From positions 496,001 to 560,000 of the forward strand of contig NZ_RXLO01000004.1 in the NCBI RefSeq assembly GCF_003958645.1: a stretch of DNA of 64,000 bases. Direction: 5' to 3'. Each line of letters starts with the position of its first letter. Position 1 is the first letter of the stretch. Made by a program: the position numbers and the translations under genes. Shown piece by piece: positions 50,739 through 59,331 of this stretch. Under the pieces are notes generated by a model. The model saw only the letters and a program-made list of their open reading frames with translations, did no database searches and was not told where the DNA came from. Origin of the DNA: Chitinophaga rhizosphaerae. GTDB lineage: Bacteria > Bacteroidota > Bacteroidia > Chitinophagales > Chitinophagaceae.

Positions 50739-52655
50739 TTACGCCCGTCCTTTGATTTCGTTTTCGATATTGGTGATCACTTCAACGGCTTCCTGGTAAG
50801 CGCCCTGGCGCAGTTCCACAGAGTCTCCCGGTGCGTAGAGCGCCCGTTCGCAACGGTCTGCCAGCGCGAAGAGTTTTTCTTTGGCGGCATCGCTGAGCCG
50901 GAGTTTCGTCAATTTTTCATCCACCCGCTGTTTCGACATTTCGGCCATGGGGATGCGGAGTTTATGGCTGAGGTAGCCCCACAACGCGCGCGATGTTTCT
51001 TCGTAGAAAGCCTTGTCTTTCCCTTCTTTCAGATAACGCGCCGCCAGCTCCAGGCGCTTCAGCGCCACTTTGTTGGCGTGGCGATGGCGAAGGAGTGCGG
51101 CGTTGTTCGTGTTGTATTGCTCGCGGCGGCGGTAATACGCCGCCCCGGCAATGGCCAGTACCGGCAGCAGGAAGAGCACCCAGAACAGGGGCTTCCCGAA
51201 GAAGAACGGGCGCTGCTTGCTCCATTTCGCACTGCTGGTCCGGATGCCGGCCAGGTCTGTTTGTCCACCGAAATCGGCTTTCTCTTTCTTCACTTCCTTC
51301 CCTTGCACCACGTGTACGCTGAACGGCGCGGATGTGATGGTTTTATAGGCTTTCGCCGCAGGATCGAAGTAGGAAAACTCGACCGGTTTCAGGTTGTAAT
51401 CGCCTTTCTGCTGCGGCATGAGCGCATACTGGAACGTGCGGCTGCCGCTGAGGGGATTGCTGTTCTTTTCGATGTTGTCGGTAACGGTGGGGTCGTATTT
51501 TTCGAATGCGGCGGGAATGTCCAGCGGAGGAGCGTTGAGCAGGTTTACGTTGCCACGCCCGCTGATGGCCACTTTCAGCGAAAGCGCATCGTCTGTGCTC
51601 AGCTGTTCCTTATCCAGCGACGCGTTCATGGTGAATTGCCCTACCGCGCCATTGAAACTGGCCGGTCTGCCTTCTGCCGGCAGCGGTTTCACCTGCACTT
51701 TCACTACGGGGCTCTGGATCCTGTAGGGAACGATCTCGGCTTCGGGTTGCTCGAAGAAGAAATCGTCCGCAAATAAATCCTGGAACGGATCGTTGGTTTG
51801 TGCGCGCCTGCGCTGGCCGCTGCCGCCCACTTTCACGAAATGGACCTGGTTATCCACTTCCGCGGGGTCCAGTTCCAGCTCGCCGGATTGCAGGGGGAAC
51901 AGTAACGTCTTGCGGATCACGAACACATTGAAAGGCACGCCGTTCACCATTTCTTCGGTTGGCCGCGGCGGATTGGGAATGTCCATGTCTTTGGCGGAAA
52001 ACCCTTTGAACGCGGGCACTTTCGTTACGCTGGAGTTCGTCGGCAGCCGGGTATACAGTTTATAGGTAGCGGTGATCTGTTCACCTTCGAATACGTTCGT
52101 TTTATCCACTTCCACCCGCACGAAAACGTTTTTCCGCAACTGTTCCTTCACATCGTCGCCCGGGCGGAGCACGCCGGGATGTGCTTCCCCGGGATACCGG
52201 CGCTGCGGATAATTCGGCTGGGCGGGCTGCTGCGCCTGCGGCTTCACGGGCGTTCCGGCTTTCGTCACTTCGATGGAAACGGGATTGCTGCGCACCGTTC
52301 TGCCATCCACCCGCGCCGTGGCGCCGGGAATGGTGAAGTTGCCGGGCGCCGTGGGGGCCAGGGTGTATGAAAATGCATAATAGGTGGTAACACGCCCGTT
52401 GTCGTTAGACATCCCCTGCTGCTGCGAAGGCCCCTGCACCACTTCGAAGCCCTTGAACGCAGGCGCTTTGAATTCGCTGAGGTTCGTGGGGTTGATGAGC
52501 GTAAACTGGACTTGCACATATTCATCCTGCGCTATCACGTTGGTGTTGACTTGCGCGGTGAAGCGGAATTCCTGGGCGCTGGCGCCTGCCGCCGTCAGCA
52601 ATACGGCGAAGAGCAAAACGAGATTCTTTCTCAATCTGGCGATATAAAACTTCAT
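50739..52655 (-). CDS. batD: BatD-family protein
   Basis: A 638-residue envelope protein: signal peptide (about 1-27), repeated Ig-like beta domains (EFRFTAQVNTNVIAQDEYVQVQFTL and similar), a late membrane helix (about 500-518) and a helical cytoplasmic end. This matches BatD of the Bat (Bacteroides aerotolerance) system, thought to form a periplasm-spanning complex with BatA/B VWA proteins. No batA, batB or batC is present here, so the set is split in this genome. Confidence 0.85.
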   Translation of the reverse strand: MKFYIARLRKNLVLLFAVLLTAAGASAQEFRFTAQVNTNVIAQDEYVQVQFTLINPTNLSEFKAPAFKGFEVVQGPSQQQGMSNDNGRVTTYYAFSYTLAPTAPGNFTIPGATARVDGRTVRSNPVSIEVTKAGTPVKPQAQQPAQPNYPQRRYPGEAHPGVLRPGDDVKEQLRKNVFVRVEVDKTNVFEGEQITATYKLYTRLPTNSSVTKVPAFKGFSAKDMDIPNPPRPTEEMVNGVPFNVFVIRKTLLFPLQSGELELDPAEVDNQVHFVKVGGSGQRRRAQTNDPFQDLFADDFFFEQPEAEIVPYRIQSPVVKVQVKPLPAEGRPASFNGAVGQFTMNASLDKEQLSTDDALSLKVAISGRGNVNLLNAPPLDIPAAFEKYDPTVTDNIEKNSNPLSGSRTFQYALMPQQKGDYNLKPVEFSYFDPAAKAYKTITSAPFSVHVVQGKEVKKEKADFGGQTDLAGIRTSSAKWSKQRPFFFGKPLFWVLFLLPVLAIAGAAYYRRREQYNTNNAALLRHRHANKVALKRLELAARYLKEGKDKAFYEETSRALWGYLSHKLRIPMAEMSKQRVDEKLTKLRLSDAAKEKLFALADRCERALYAPGDSVELRQGAYQEAVEVITNIENEIKGRA

Positions 52656-52661
52656 CTATGA

Positions 52662-52669
52662 CAAATTTA
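52662..52669 (-). promoter_or_regulatory. -7 promoter box for batD
   Basis: TAAATTTG fits TAnnTTTG and ends 6 bases before the ATG at 52655, predicting a leaderless batDE mRNA. Confidence 0.5.
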
Positions 52670-52768
52670 ACCAATGCCTGACCGGCCTTTGCCGCGGACA
52701 AGTTAAAAGTAAGTTAAAAAAGCAGCTTGAAAATGGCTACAGTAAAGGATTTGGGGTGACTTCCACCG

Positions 52769-53476
52769 CTATCCGAGATCCCCGAGCTGGGGGCGCATCA
52801 CAATGTCTTCGATCACCGCCTGGGCGCTGAGGTTATACGCCGCCCACAGCATGGATGCTACGTCTCCCGGTTCCATGAGCCGGTCTGCCGGCCCGCTGAA
52901 CCCTTCCCAGGAGGCCGTCAGAACGGGGCCGGGGCTGATGGAGGTGACTTTCACGCCGTGGGGCTTCATTTCTTCCCGCAGGTTCTTCGAAAACCCGAGC
53001 AGGGCGAATTTGGTGATGCTGTACGATCCCCCGTTCGGGTACGCCGTGTGGCTGGCCGTGGAACATAGGTTGAAAACGTGGCCTTTCCTCGCCGATTTCA
53101 TGGCGGGGAGGAAGGCGCGCGTGAGGTGATAGGCGCTGTAAAGGTTCACGGCCATCATCTTTTCCAGGTGACCGTCTTCCTCTTCATGCACCGCCCCGGG
53201 CACGAAGATGCCCGCATTGTTGACGAGGATGGCCGGCGCTTCGCCGAATTCGCGTCGAACGGCGCCGGCGAAGGCCAGCACCGCCTGCTTGTCGCCCATA
53301 TCCACCGGCAGCGCCAGCACCTTCGCAGCGGGGCTTTGCTCCCGGATGCCGCGGGCCGTTTCTTCCAGCGCCGCTGCGCCCCGGGCGCAGATCGCCACGT
53401 CAAACCCTTCCGCCGCCAGCTTCTCCGCTACCGCTTTCCCGATACCTTTGCTGGCGCCTGTGATGATTGCATACAT
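52769..53476 (-). CDS. Short-chain dehydrogenase/reductase
   Basis: A 235-residue classical SDR. Cofactor loop TGASKGIGKAVAEKLA at about 7-22, NNAG near 87, and catalytic YSITK near 152 with an upstream Ser in LCSTASH. Resembles 3-oxoacyl-ACP reductases and other SDRs; the substrate is unknown. The length is typical. Monocistronic. Confidence 0.88.
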   Translation of the reverse strand: MYAIITGASKGIGKAVAEKLAAEGFDVAICARGAAALEETARGIREQSPAAKVLALPVDMGDKQAVLAFAGAVRREFGEAPAILVNNAGIFVPGAVHEEEDGHLEKMMAVNLYSAYHLTRAFLPAMKSARKGHVFNLCSTASHTAYPNGGSYSITKFALLGFSKNLREEMKPHGVKVTSISPGPVLTASWEGFSGPADRLMEPGDVASMLWAAYNLSAQAVIEDIVMRPQLGDLG

Positions 53477-53542
53477 ACCCTTGTAAGTCTTGTTGTTAAT
53501 ACGCTTTTAATACGCCAAAATAAGGGAAAAATGGATTTGTCG

Positions 53543-53550
53543 TACCTTTG
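53543..53550 (+). promoter_or_regulatory. -7 promoter box for YjjG-like gene
   Basis: TACCTTTG fits TAnnTTTG, 34 bases before the ATG at 53585. Confidence 0.45.
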
Positions 53551-53584
53551 CCGTTCACCACTTTAGCCAACGAACGGACCCATC

Positions 53585-54280
53585 ATGAGATATAAACATA
53601 TTTTTTTCGACCTGGACCATACCCTTTGGGATTTCGAAGCCAACTCCAACGCCACCCTGCAGGAATTGTTTCACGCGCATAACCTCGCCGGCAAAGGCAT
53701 TCCGTCGTACGACAATTTTTTCGCCGTCTATTCGGACATCAATGATAAATTGTGGGACCGCTTCCGCAGAGGCTTCATCAACCGCAACGAGCTGCGCATC
53801 AAGCGTTTCACCCAAACTTTCCTTGAATTTAAACTGTGCGACGATGCGCTGTGCAAAACCCTCAGCGAACGGTTCCTGGAAATCCTCCCCACCAAAACCA
53901 CCCTATTCCCCGACACGGTTGAGGTACTGGATTACCTGCGCGATAAACAATACCCCCTCCACCTGATCACAAACGGGTTTGAGGAAACGCAGAAACTGAA
54001 GCTGCAGCACTCCGGGATCGGGCATTACTTTACGCATATCGTGACTTCCGAGAGCGCTGGCTCGCTGAAGCCTCACCGCGAAATTTTCGATTTTGCGATG
54101 AAATTGTCGAACACCACGGCGGCAGACAGCATCATGATCGGCGATACGCTGGAGGTAGACATCCTCGGGGCGCAGCAAGCGGGGATGGACCAGGTGTATT
54201 TCGCGCCGAACATGGTACAGCAGGGCGTTTCCCCGACTTATACGATCAAAAATCTTTCCGAACTGAAGAACATTCTGTAG
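53585..54280 (+). CDS. YjjG-like pyrimidine nucleotidase (HAD)
   Basis: A 231-residue HAD phosphatase. Motif I is FFDLDHTLWDF with nucleophile D9 and acid D11, motif II is LITNG, motif III has SLKPHREIF and motif IV is MIGDTLEVDILGAQ. The match to YjjG (house-cleaning of non-standard pyrimidine nucleotides) is by overall pattern, including the long helical cap; other HAD substrates cannot be excluded. Confidence 0.85.
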   Translation: MRYKHIFFDLDHTLWDFEANSNATLQELFHAHNLAGKGIPSYDNFFAVYSDINDKLWDRFRRGFINRNELRIKRFTQTFLEFKLCDDALCKTLSERFLEILPTKTTLFPDTVEVLDYLRDKQYPLHLITNGFEETQKLKLQHSGIGHYFTHIVTSESAGSLKPHREIFDFAMKLSNTTAADSIMIGDTLEVDILGAQQAGMDQVYFAPNMVQQGVSPTYTIKNLSELKNIL

Positions 54281-54284
54281 GGAC

Positions 54285-54316
54285 AAAAAAATCCCGGTAA
54301 CGTAATGCTACCGGGA
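54285..54316 (-). terminator. Bidirectional terminator before YjjG end
   Basis: A perfect 8-bp stem (54292-54299 with 54309-54316, 9-base loop) with seven A on its left, so T residues follow on the minus strand. It lies 27 bases past the small secreted gene at 54343 and just after the YjjG-like stop. Confidence 0.7.
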
Positions 54317-54342
54317 CTTCCCAATATAATGGCTGCAAAAAG

Positions 54343-54594
54343 TCAGCTTTTGTCCGCAGTTTTCTTTTTGGCGGCCGAGGCTTTGGCGGCGGCTTGCGAG
54401 CGGGAGGGCATCGGCATGCAGCAGGATTTACCTTTGGCGGCGGTCGCTTTCTGGCAGCACGATGCATCTTTACCCTTGTGGCAGGCTTCCTTTTTTTTGG
54501 CGGGAGCCTTTTTCGTCGCGGAAGGTTTTTCCTGGGCGAGTGCCGGGCCGGCGAGCAGTGCTACGGCGGAGAGCGTCAAAAAGAATTGTTTCAT
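54343..54594 (-). CDS. Small secreted Cys/Lys-rich protein
   Basis: An 83-residue exported protein. The signal peptide ends near residue 20 (ALA). The mature part is Lys/Ala-rich like a histone tail, with three cysteine clusters: C38-H39, C46-C47 and C58-C59 followed by M60-P-M62. These could bind a metal such as copper, or form disulfides; no family is recognised. It lies 58 bases past the psd start direction and is probably transcribed separately or as the tail of the phospholipid cluster. Confidence 0.55.
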   Translation of the reverse strand: MKQFFLTLSAVALLAGPALAQEKPSATKKAPAKKKEACHKGKDASCCQKATAAKGKSCCMPMPSRSQAAAKASAAKKKTADKS

Positions 54595-54652
54595 GCGGTG
54601 TGTCTTTGTATGTTGGAAGATACGGCTTCCCTTTTGAAAAGAAACGTTAAAA

Positions 54653-55312
54653 TCATCCCGCTAATTCAGCGATCACGGTTTGGCCGCCGCGAACGATCTG
54701 TTCGAGGTTCACGTTCACTTTGGTGCCGACGGGCAGGTACAGGTCTACACGGGAGCCGAATTTAATGAATCCCATTTCGGTGTTCTGCTTCACGTCCATG
54801 CCCGGTTTCAGGTAATTGACGATGCGGCGGGCGAGGGCCCCGGCGATCTGGCGCACGAGGATGTCGGTTTTGCCGTTGCCGATCACGACGGTATGGCGTT
54901 CGTTTTCCGTAGAGGCTTTCGGGTGCCAGGCCACGAGGTATTTGCCGGCATGGTACTGGCTGAGCTTCACGCTGCCGCTGATGGGGTTGCGGTTCACGTG
55001 CACGTTGGCCGGGCTCATGAAGATGGACACCTGGAGGCGCTTGTCTTTAAAATATTCCGGCTCGTAGGTTTCCTCGATCACGACGATCTTCCCGTCTGCC
55101 GGGGCGATCACCTGCCGTTCGTCGAATTTCATTTCGCGGGAGGGGATGCGGAAAAAGGAAACGATGAACAGGAAAAACACGATGGAAATACCCAGCAGCG
55201 TATAGCACAGTACCGGCGTATCGAAAAGGAAATAGAACACTGCGATGTTGAGCAGCGCCAGTACGGCGAATGTTAGGGCGATGGTAGCGGTACCCTCACG
55301 GTGGATCGTCAT
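54653..55312 (-). CDS. psd: Phosphatidylserine decarboxylase proenzyme
   Basis: A 219-residue enzyme making phosphatidylethanolamine from phosphatidylserine. Two membrane helices lie at about 9-32 and 35-50. The self-cleavage site is FGSRVD near 186, where the Ser becomes the pyruvoyl group; it replaces the common LGST. The short length fits the archaeal/Bacteroidota type. It lies 65 bases after cdsA on the same strand, so the two lipid genes are probably one operon. Confidence 0.88.
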   Translation of the reverse strand: MTIHREGTATIALTFAVLALLNIAVFYFLFDTPVLCYTLLGISIVFFLFIVSFFRIPSREMKFDERQVIAPADGKIVVIEETYEPEYFKDKRLQVSIFMSPANVHVNRNPISGSVKLSQYHAGKYLVAWHPKASTENERHTVVIGNGKTDILVRQIAGALARRIVNYLKPGMDVKQNTEMGFIKFGSRVDLYLPVGTKVNVNLEQIVRGGQTVIAELAG

Positions 55313-55377
55313 GATTCAGTAGATTTTATCTGGCCTTTTTAAAAGAGGCGGTACGAAGGTATGAAGAAAAATGTTTA

Positions 55378-56244
55378 TCAGAAGAAGACCCGCATGTAGA
55401 TCCATGCGATGGGGGCGGCCACGAGCAGGGAATCGAACCTGTCGAGGAATCCGCCGTGCCCCGGCATGATGCTCCCTGAATCTTTTACACCGGCCAGCCT
55501 TTTGAGCCGTGATTCCAGCAGATCGCCGGCGGTCCCGAAGATGGCTGCGATAGCCGCGAAAGCGATCCAGTGTTGTAACGGCATCCACTGATACCCCCAG
55601 AAATGACCGAACACGCCGGCCGCCGCCACCGCGAGGATCATCCCGCCAACCGTCCCCTCGATCGTCTTTTTCGGCGAAATGGCCGGGGCGAAGGGGGTTT
55701 TCCCGATGAGGGAGCCTACGATGTAAGCCATGGTATCATTGATCCAGATGGCGCAGATCAGGGTGAGGGGGTACAGCCATACGTACTGTTGGCCGAAGCC
55801 CGGCACAATTTCCTGTGTAAAGCTCATATCCACGAGCATCCCGAACGGGACCGTTACGTACAACAGCCCCAGCAGCGAATATCCGATCGTTTTCAGCGAA
55901 AAGTTCTTGCCCATGAGGATTTCCCCCAGCGGCATCACCAACAGGAAAATAAACGTCAGCACCCAGCCGATCTCGCCCAGCGAAAACCCTTCGTACCAGA
56001 ACCGGTCTCCGGCAATGGACATAAACAATGCGCATCCCGCCACCAGCACGCCATTGCGGTGCCAGGGCGAAATTTCCGTGTAATCGGGATCGATATGGCG
56101 AACCAGGCTTGCATATTCCCGCAGCGCAAAGAAATTGATAATGAAAAACAGGGCGAAAAAGGATAGTCCCGACCATAAAATGCCTCCCAGCATGATGGCC
56201 ACGAAAAACAGGGCGGTGATGGTCCGCGTAATGAAAGTCTTCAT
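55378..56244 (-). CDS. cdsA: Phosphatidate cytidylyltransferase
   Basis: A 288-residue integral membrane enzyme making CDP-diacylglycerol from phosphatidate and CTP. It has about eight membrane helices and the signature block SRLKRLAGVKDSGSIMPGHGGFLDRFDSL near the C-terminus, containing the metal-binding Asp residues. The length is typical. It precedes psd and follows the DUF2007 gene (33 bases). Confidence 0.92.
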   Translation of the reverse strand: MKTFITRTITALFFVAIMLGGILWSGLSFFALFFIINFFALREYASLVRHIDPDYTEISPWHRNGVLVAGCALFMSIAGDRFWYEGFSLGEIGWVLTFIFLLVMPLGEILMGKNFSLKTIGYSLLGLLYVTVPFGMLVDMSFTQEIVPGFGQQYVWLYPLTLICAIWINDTMAYIVGSLIGKTPFAPAISPKKTIEGTVGGMILAVAAAGVFGHFWGYQWMPLQHWIAFAAIAAIFGTAGDLLESRLKRLAGVKDSGSIMPGHGGFLDRFDSLLVAAPIAWIYMRVFF

Positions 56245-56277
56245 GTGTTGATTTAAGGTGAACCGGCGATTCCCGGT

Positions 56278-56508
56278 TTATTCCGTTTTCCCGGGCTCGG
56301 GGCGGCTTTCTGCGATAAGCTGTTTGGCCTGCGCCTCGTTGGAGACGTGCACGTATACTTCGTCCATTCCCGGCAACATGGTCACGAAAGATGAATCCTG
56401 CCGGGGAACGATCACGGCTTCGATCCCGTTTTCTTCGAGCATGCCGCGGATAATTTCGGATTCGTAGGCGATGTTGCTTGCGTACACTTTTACCCAGTCT
56501 TTTTCCAT
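56278..56508 (-). CDS. DUF2007 family small protein
   Basis: A 76-residue soluble protein of the DUF2007 (putative signal-transducing) family: DWVKVYASNIAYESEIIRGMLEENGIEAVIVP then a charged beta-alpha end. It has a ferredoxin-like fold in family members of known structure; function is unknown. It lies 4 bases after the CPBP protease gene and before cdsA. Confidence 0.8.
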   Translation of the reverse strand: MEKDWVKVYASNIAYESEIIRGMLEENGIEAVIVPRQDSSFVTMLPGMDEVYVHVSNEAQAKQLIAESRPEPGKTE

Positions 56509-56512
56509 AATG

Positions 56513-57436
56513 TTAGTTTTTTGATTCCGCCAATGCCGTTTTCCAGTTGTACCCTGCCTGTTTCGCGCGTTGCTGGAGCCTCCAGATGAGGAGCCCCGTG
56601 ATGAGGGCGCTGAAAATGGCGAGGTATACGGGCACTGATTCGTCGGCGGAAGGGTCTTTACTGATAAGTTTGTTCTGGTAAAGATAAAACAATACCACCT
56701 GCATGCCGTTGTTCAGAAAATGCGCCGCAATGGCCAGCCAGAGGTTCCCCGTTACGAGGAATACCGCGCCGATCGCGAAGCCCAGCACTACACGGGGCAG
56801 GAAAGTAATAAACTGCAGGTGAACGGCCGAAAAGATGATCGCGGTGATCAGCACCGCCACCCAGCCGTTGCGTACCAGCCGCTGAACGATCGTTTGCAGG
56901 CAACCGCGGAAAAACACTTCTTCGCCAATGGCGGGCAACAGGGCCATGAGGAAGAGGTTCCGGACCATCGTCCAGCTATCGGGCATTACGAGCAGGGCCT
57001 TGGTCTGCCGCTCGGCCAGCTTCTCCATTTCCTCGAATTTCTGCGAAAACCCGACCAGCTTGTTCCATTCTACGGACGCGCCTACCAGCTGCAGGGAGCA
57101 AAGCAGGATGAGCAGGGAAAGGATCAGTTGGAGGAATGGAAGCCCGCGGTTAATGCCGAGGTATTGTGCCGGCCGCTCCATGGCCAGGGCGAAAAGGGCG
57201 CCGGGCACGAGGAACACGGTAAACGTATAAAAGAATTGCGATATGCGAAGGGCGGCGGCGACGGAAGGGATTTTGATGATGGAGGGGTCTTGCGCCTGCA
57301 ACATCGTATAGCCCCCGCTGATAGCCGGGAATACTTCCTGGAAGATGATGCCGTATGCCATGAAGCAGACAGACATCAGTCCCAATAAAATCGCCAGTTG
57401 TCCGAACGGGGACGCCTTCCGTATAAAGTCCATCAT
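56513..57436 (-). CDS. CPBP family intramembrane metalloprotease
   Basis: A 307-residue membrane protein with about eight helices. The CPBP/Abi active site is present: E-E-x-x-x-R as GEEVFFRGCLQ, H in SAVHLQF, and H-x-x-x-N as HFLNN. Members of this family cleave prenylated or membrane substrates, or act in bacteriocin immunity; the target here is not known. First gene of the four-gene minus-strand cluster ending in psd. Confidence 0.85.
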   Translation of the reverse strand: MMDFIRKASPFGQLAILLGLMSVCFMAYGIIFQEVFPAISGGYTMLQAQDPSIIKIPSVAAALRISQFFYTFTVFLVPGALFALAMERPAQYLGINRGLPFLQLILSLLILLCSLQLVGASVEWNKLVGFSQKFEEMEKLAERQTKALLVMPDSWTMVRNLFLMALLPAIGEEVFFRGCLQTIVQRLVRNGWVAVLITAIIFSAVHLQFITFLPRVVLGFAIGAVFLVTGNLWLAIAAHFLNNGMQVVLFYLYQNKLISKDPSADESVPVYLAIFSALITGLLIWRLQQRAKQAGYNWKTALAESKN

Positions 57437-57449
57437 ACTTTCGCTGTGC

Positions 57450-57457
57450 TAAATTTG
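57450..57457 (+). promoter_or_regulatory. -7 promoter box for dusB
   Basis: TAAATTTG fits TAnnTTTG, about 60 bases before the ATG at 57518, in the gap between the divergent CPBP and dusB genes. Confidence 0.45.
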
Positions 57458-57517
57458 CGTAAATTTACAGGGCATTTATCAGTTTTGTCAGAATAAATTC
57501 TAACCGGCAGCAATTAT

Positions 57518-58588
57518 ATGGTGAAAATTGGAGATATAGAACTGGGTGAGTTTCCGCTTTTGCTGGCCCCCATGGAAGATGTGAGCGATCCGCCGTTCCG
57601 TGCGGTATGCAAGCGCGAGGGGGCAGACCTGATGTATTCCGAATTCATTTCCTCGGAAGGCCTCATCCGCGACGCCATCAAAAGCCGGATGAAGCTGGAC
57701 ATATTCGATTTCGAGCGCCCCGTCGGCATCCAGATATTCGGGGGAGACGAAGAGCCCATGGCCATGGCCGCCCAGATCGTGGAAGCCGCCAACCCCGACC
57801 TGCTCGACATCAATTTCGGCTGCCCCGTGAAGAAAGTCACCTGTAAAGGCGCCGGCGCCGGTATCCTGAAAGACATTCCCAAGATGGTCCGCCTCACCGA
57901 AGCCGTCGTAAAGGCCACCCGGCTCCCCGTTACCGTCAAAACCCGGCTGGGGTGGGACGATGATACCAAAAACATCGAGGAAGTGGCGGAAAGGCTGCAG
58001 GACGTGGGCATCAGGGCGCTGACCATCCACGGCCGCACCCGTACGCAGATGTACAAGGGCCATGCAGACTGGACGCTCATCGGCAAAGTCAAGAACAATC
58101 CCCGCATTAACATTCCCATCTTCGGCAACGGAGACATCTGCACGCCCGAACAGGCGGTGGCGGCGCGGGAAAAATACGGGGTAGACGGGGTGATGATCGG
58201 CCGTGCGGCCATCGGGTACCCCTGGATTTTCAATGAAATCAAGCACTTCATCCGTACCGGCCAGCACCTGCCGCCGCCTACCGTTTCCGAGCGGGTAGAC
58301 GTTTGCAAGGAACACCTCCGCCGGTCTATCCAGTGGAAAGGAGAAGTGGTCGGCATCCTCGAAATGAGACGGCATTACACGAATTACCTGAAAGGGCTGC
58401 CGCACATCAAGGAATTCCGTGCACAATTAGTAACTTGCACTACGGCCCCAAAGATCGAGGAGGTCCTGGATGCCGTAGCATATCAGTACAAAGATCATAT
58501 ATTTGAGAGGACGATGGCCCCAATGGCTGGCATAGAAGCAACAGCGAATCATCCGGAGAGAGAACTGAGTTGTGAAGTTCCGGACTGA
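57518..58588 (+). CDS. dusB: tRNA-dihydrouridine synthase B
   Basis: A 356-residue flavoenzyme reducing uridine to dihydrouridine in the tRNA D-loop. The start LAPMEDVSDPPFRAVCKREGADLMYSEF (FMN site), the catalytic Cys in NFGCPVKKVTCKGAGAG, and VKTRLGWDD and IGRAAIGYPWIF are typical. The length is slightly above E. coli DusB (321), with a C-terminal tail. The NUMOD4 gene follows after 34 bases. Confidence 0.93.
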   Translation: MVKIGDIELGEFPLLLAPMEDVSDPPFRAVCKREGADLMYSEFISSEGLIRDAIKSRMKLDIFDFERPVGIQIFGGDEEPMAMAAQIVEAANPDLLDINFGCPVKKVTCKGAGAGILKDIPKMVRLTEAVVKATRLPVTVKTRLGWDDDTKNIEEVAERLQDVGIRALTIHGRTRTQMYKGHADWTLIGKVKNNPRINIPIFGNGDICTPEQAVAAREKYGVDGVMIGRAAIGYPWIFNEIKHFIRTGQHLPPPTVSERVDVCKEHLRRSIQWKGEVVGILEMRRHYTNYLKGLPHIKEFRAQLVTCTTAPKIEEVLDAVAYQYKDHIFERTMAPMAGIEATANHPERELSCEVPD

Positions 58589-58622
58589 ACCCCAGAAATG
58601 AACCATATAAATTGCTTTCACA

Positions 58623-59192
58623 ATGGCCACAATCAAAAATTTGAAAAATGAGGTCTGGAAAGACTTGCAGATCAAAAACAAATCTGCCCTGCGTAAACGC
58701 TACGCGGTTTCCAATATGGGAAGGGTGATGAGTTACCAGGAAAGCAAGGAAGACGGCAGGCTGCTCAACGGCTCTACCGTGGAAGGCTATACGGTGCTCA
58801 ACATCAAGCCGGCCGACACGTACCAGTCGCTCTACCTCCACCGCGAAGTGGCGCGCCTGTTCATCCCCAAAACCAGCCGTTCGCAGAAATACGTCATCCA
58901 TCTCGATTTCGACAAAAAGAACAATAAAGTGTCCAACCTCCGCTGGGCCACCAAGGAGGAAATGGAGCAGCACCAGCAAAACAGCCCGGCGAAGCTCGCC
59001 TACAAGGAGCAGCAGCGCCACCGTACCAAAGGCCTGAAGCTGAACATCGCCAAGGTGAAGAGCATCAAGCGCCTGTTGCACAAGCCGGGGCGGAAAACGA
59101 TGAAGCAGATCGCGGAACAGTTTTCCATCAGCGAAATGCAGCTGTACCGGATCAAAAGCGGCGAAAACTGGAGCCACGTAACATTGGATTAA
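58623..59192 (+). CDS. NUMOD4/HNH-like DNA-binding protein
   Basis: A 189-residue protein built from homing-endonuclease parts. NUMOD4-like segment at about 10-40 (VWKDLQ...RYAVSNMGRVMSY), an HNH_3-like segment at about 68-110 (HREVARLFIP and VIHLDFDKKNNKVSNLRWAT) with H93, N101 and N105 kept, and a C-terminal helix-turn-helix (about 140-180, KTMKQIAEQFSISEMQLYRIKSG). It is not inside an intron or next to a phage gene, so a domesticated regulator is likely; nuclease activity is not excluded. It ends at a strong terminator. Confidence 0.7.
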   Translation: MATIKNLKNEVWKDLQIKNKSALRKRYAVSNMGRVMSYQESKEDGRLLNGSTVEGYTVLNIKPADTYQSLYLHREVARLFIPKTSRSQKYVIHLDFDKKNNKVSNLRWATKEEMEQHQQNSPAKLAYKEQQRHRTKGLKLNIAKVKSIKRLLHKPGRKTMKQIAEQFSISEMQLYRIKSGENWSHVTLD

Positions 59193-59237
59193 CGCCTGAG
59201 TCATCAGGAATGGTCATATTTTTTGATGTTGTCTGAC

Positions 59238-59272
59238 GAAAGTCTCCGGCTTGCCGGGGGCTTTCTCATTTT
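59238..59272 (+). terminator. Intrinsic terminator after NUMOD4 gene
   Basis: A 12-bp stem with two G-T pairs (59238-59249 with 59254-59265, loop CTTG) is followed by TCATTTTTGG. It lies 45 bases past the stop. Confidence 0.8.
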
Positions 59273-59331
59273 TGGCGGGGTTTGCAGGAACGGGGGTTTT
59301 ACCGTACCTTACTCTTCCAAATCAGTAGACT

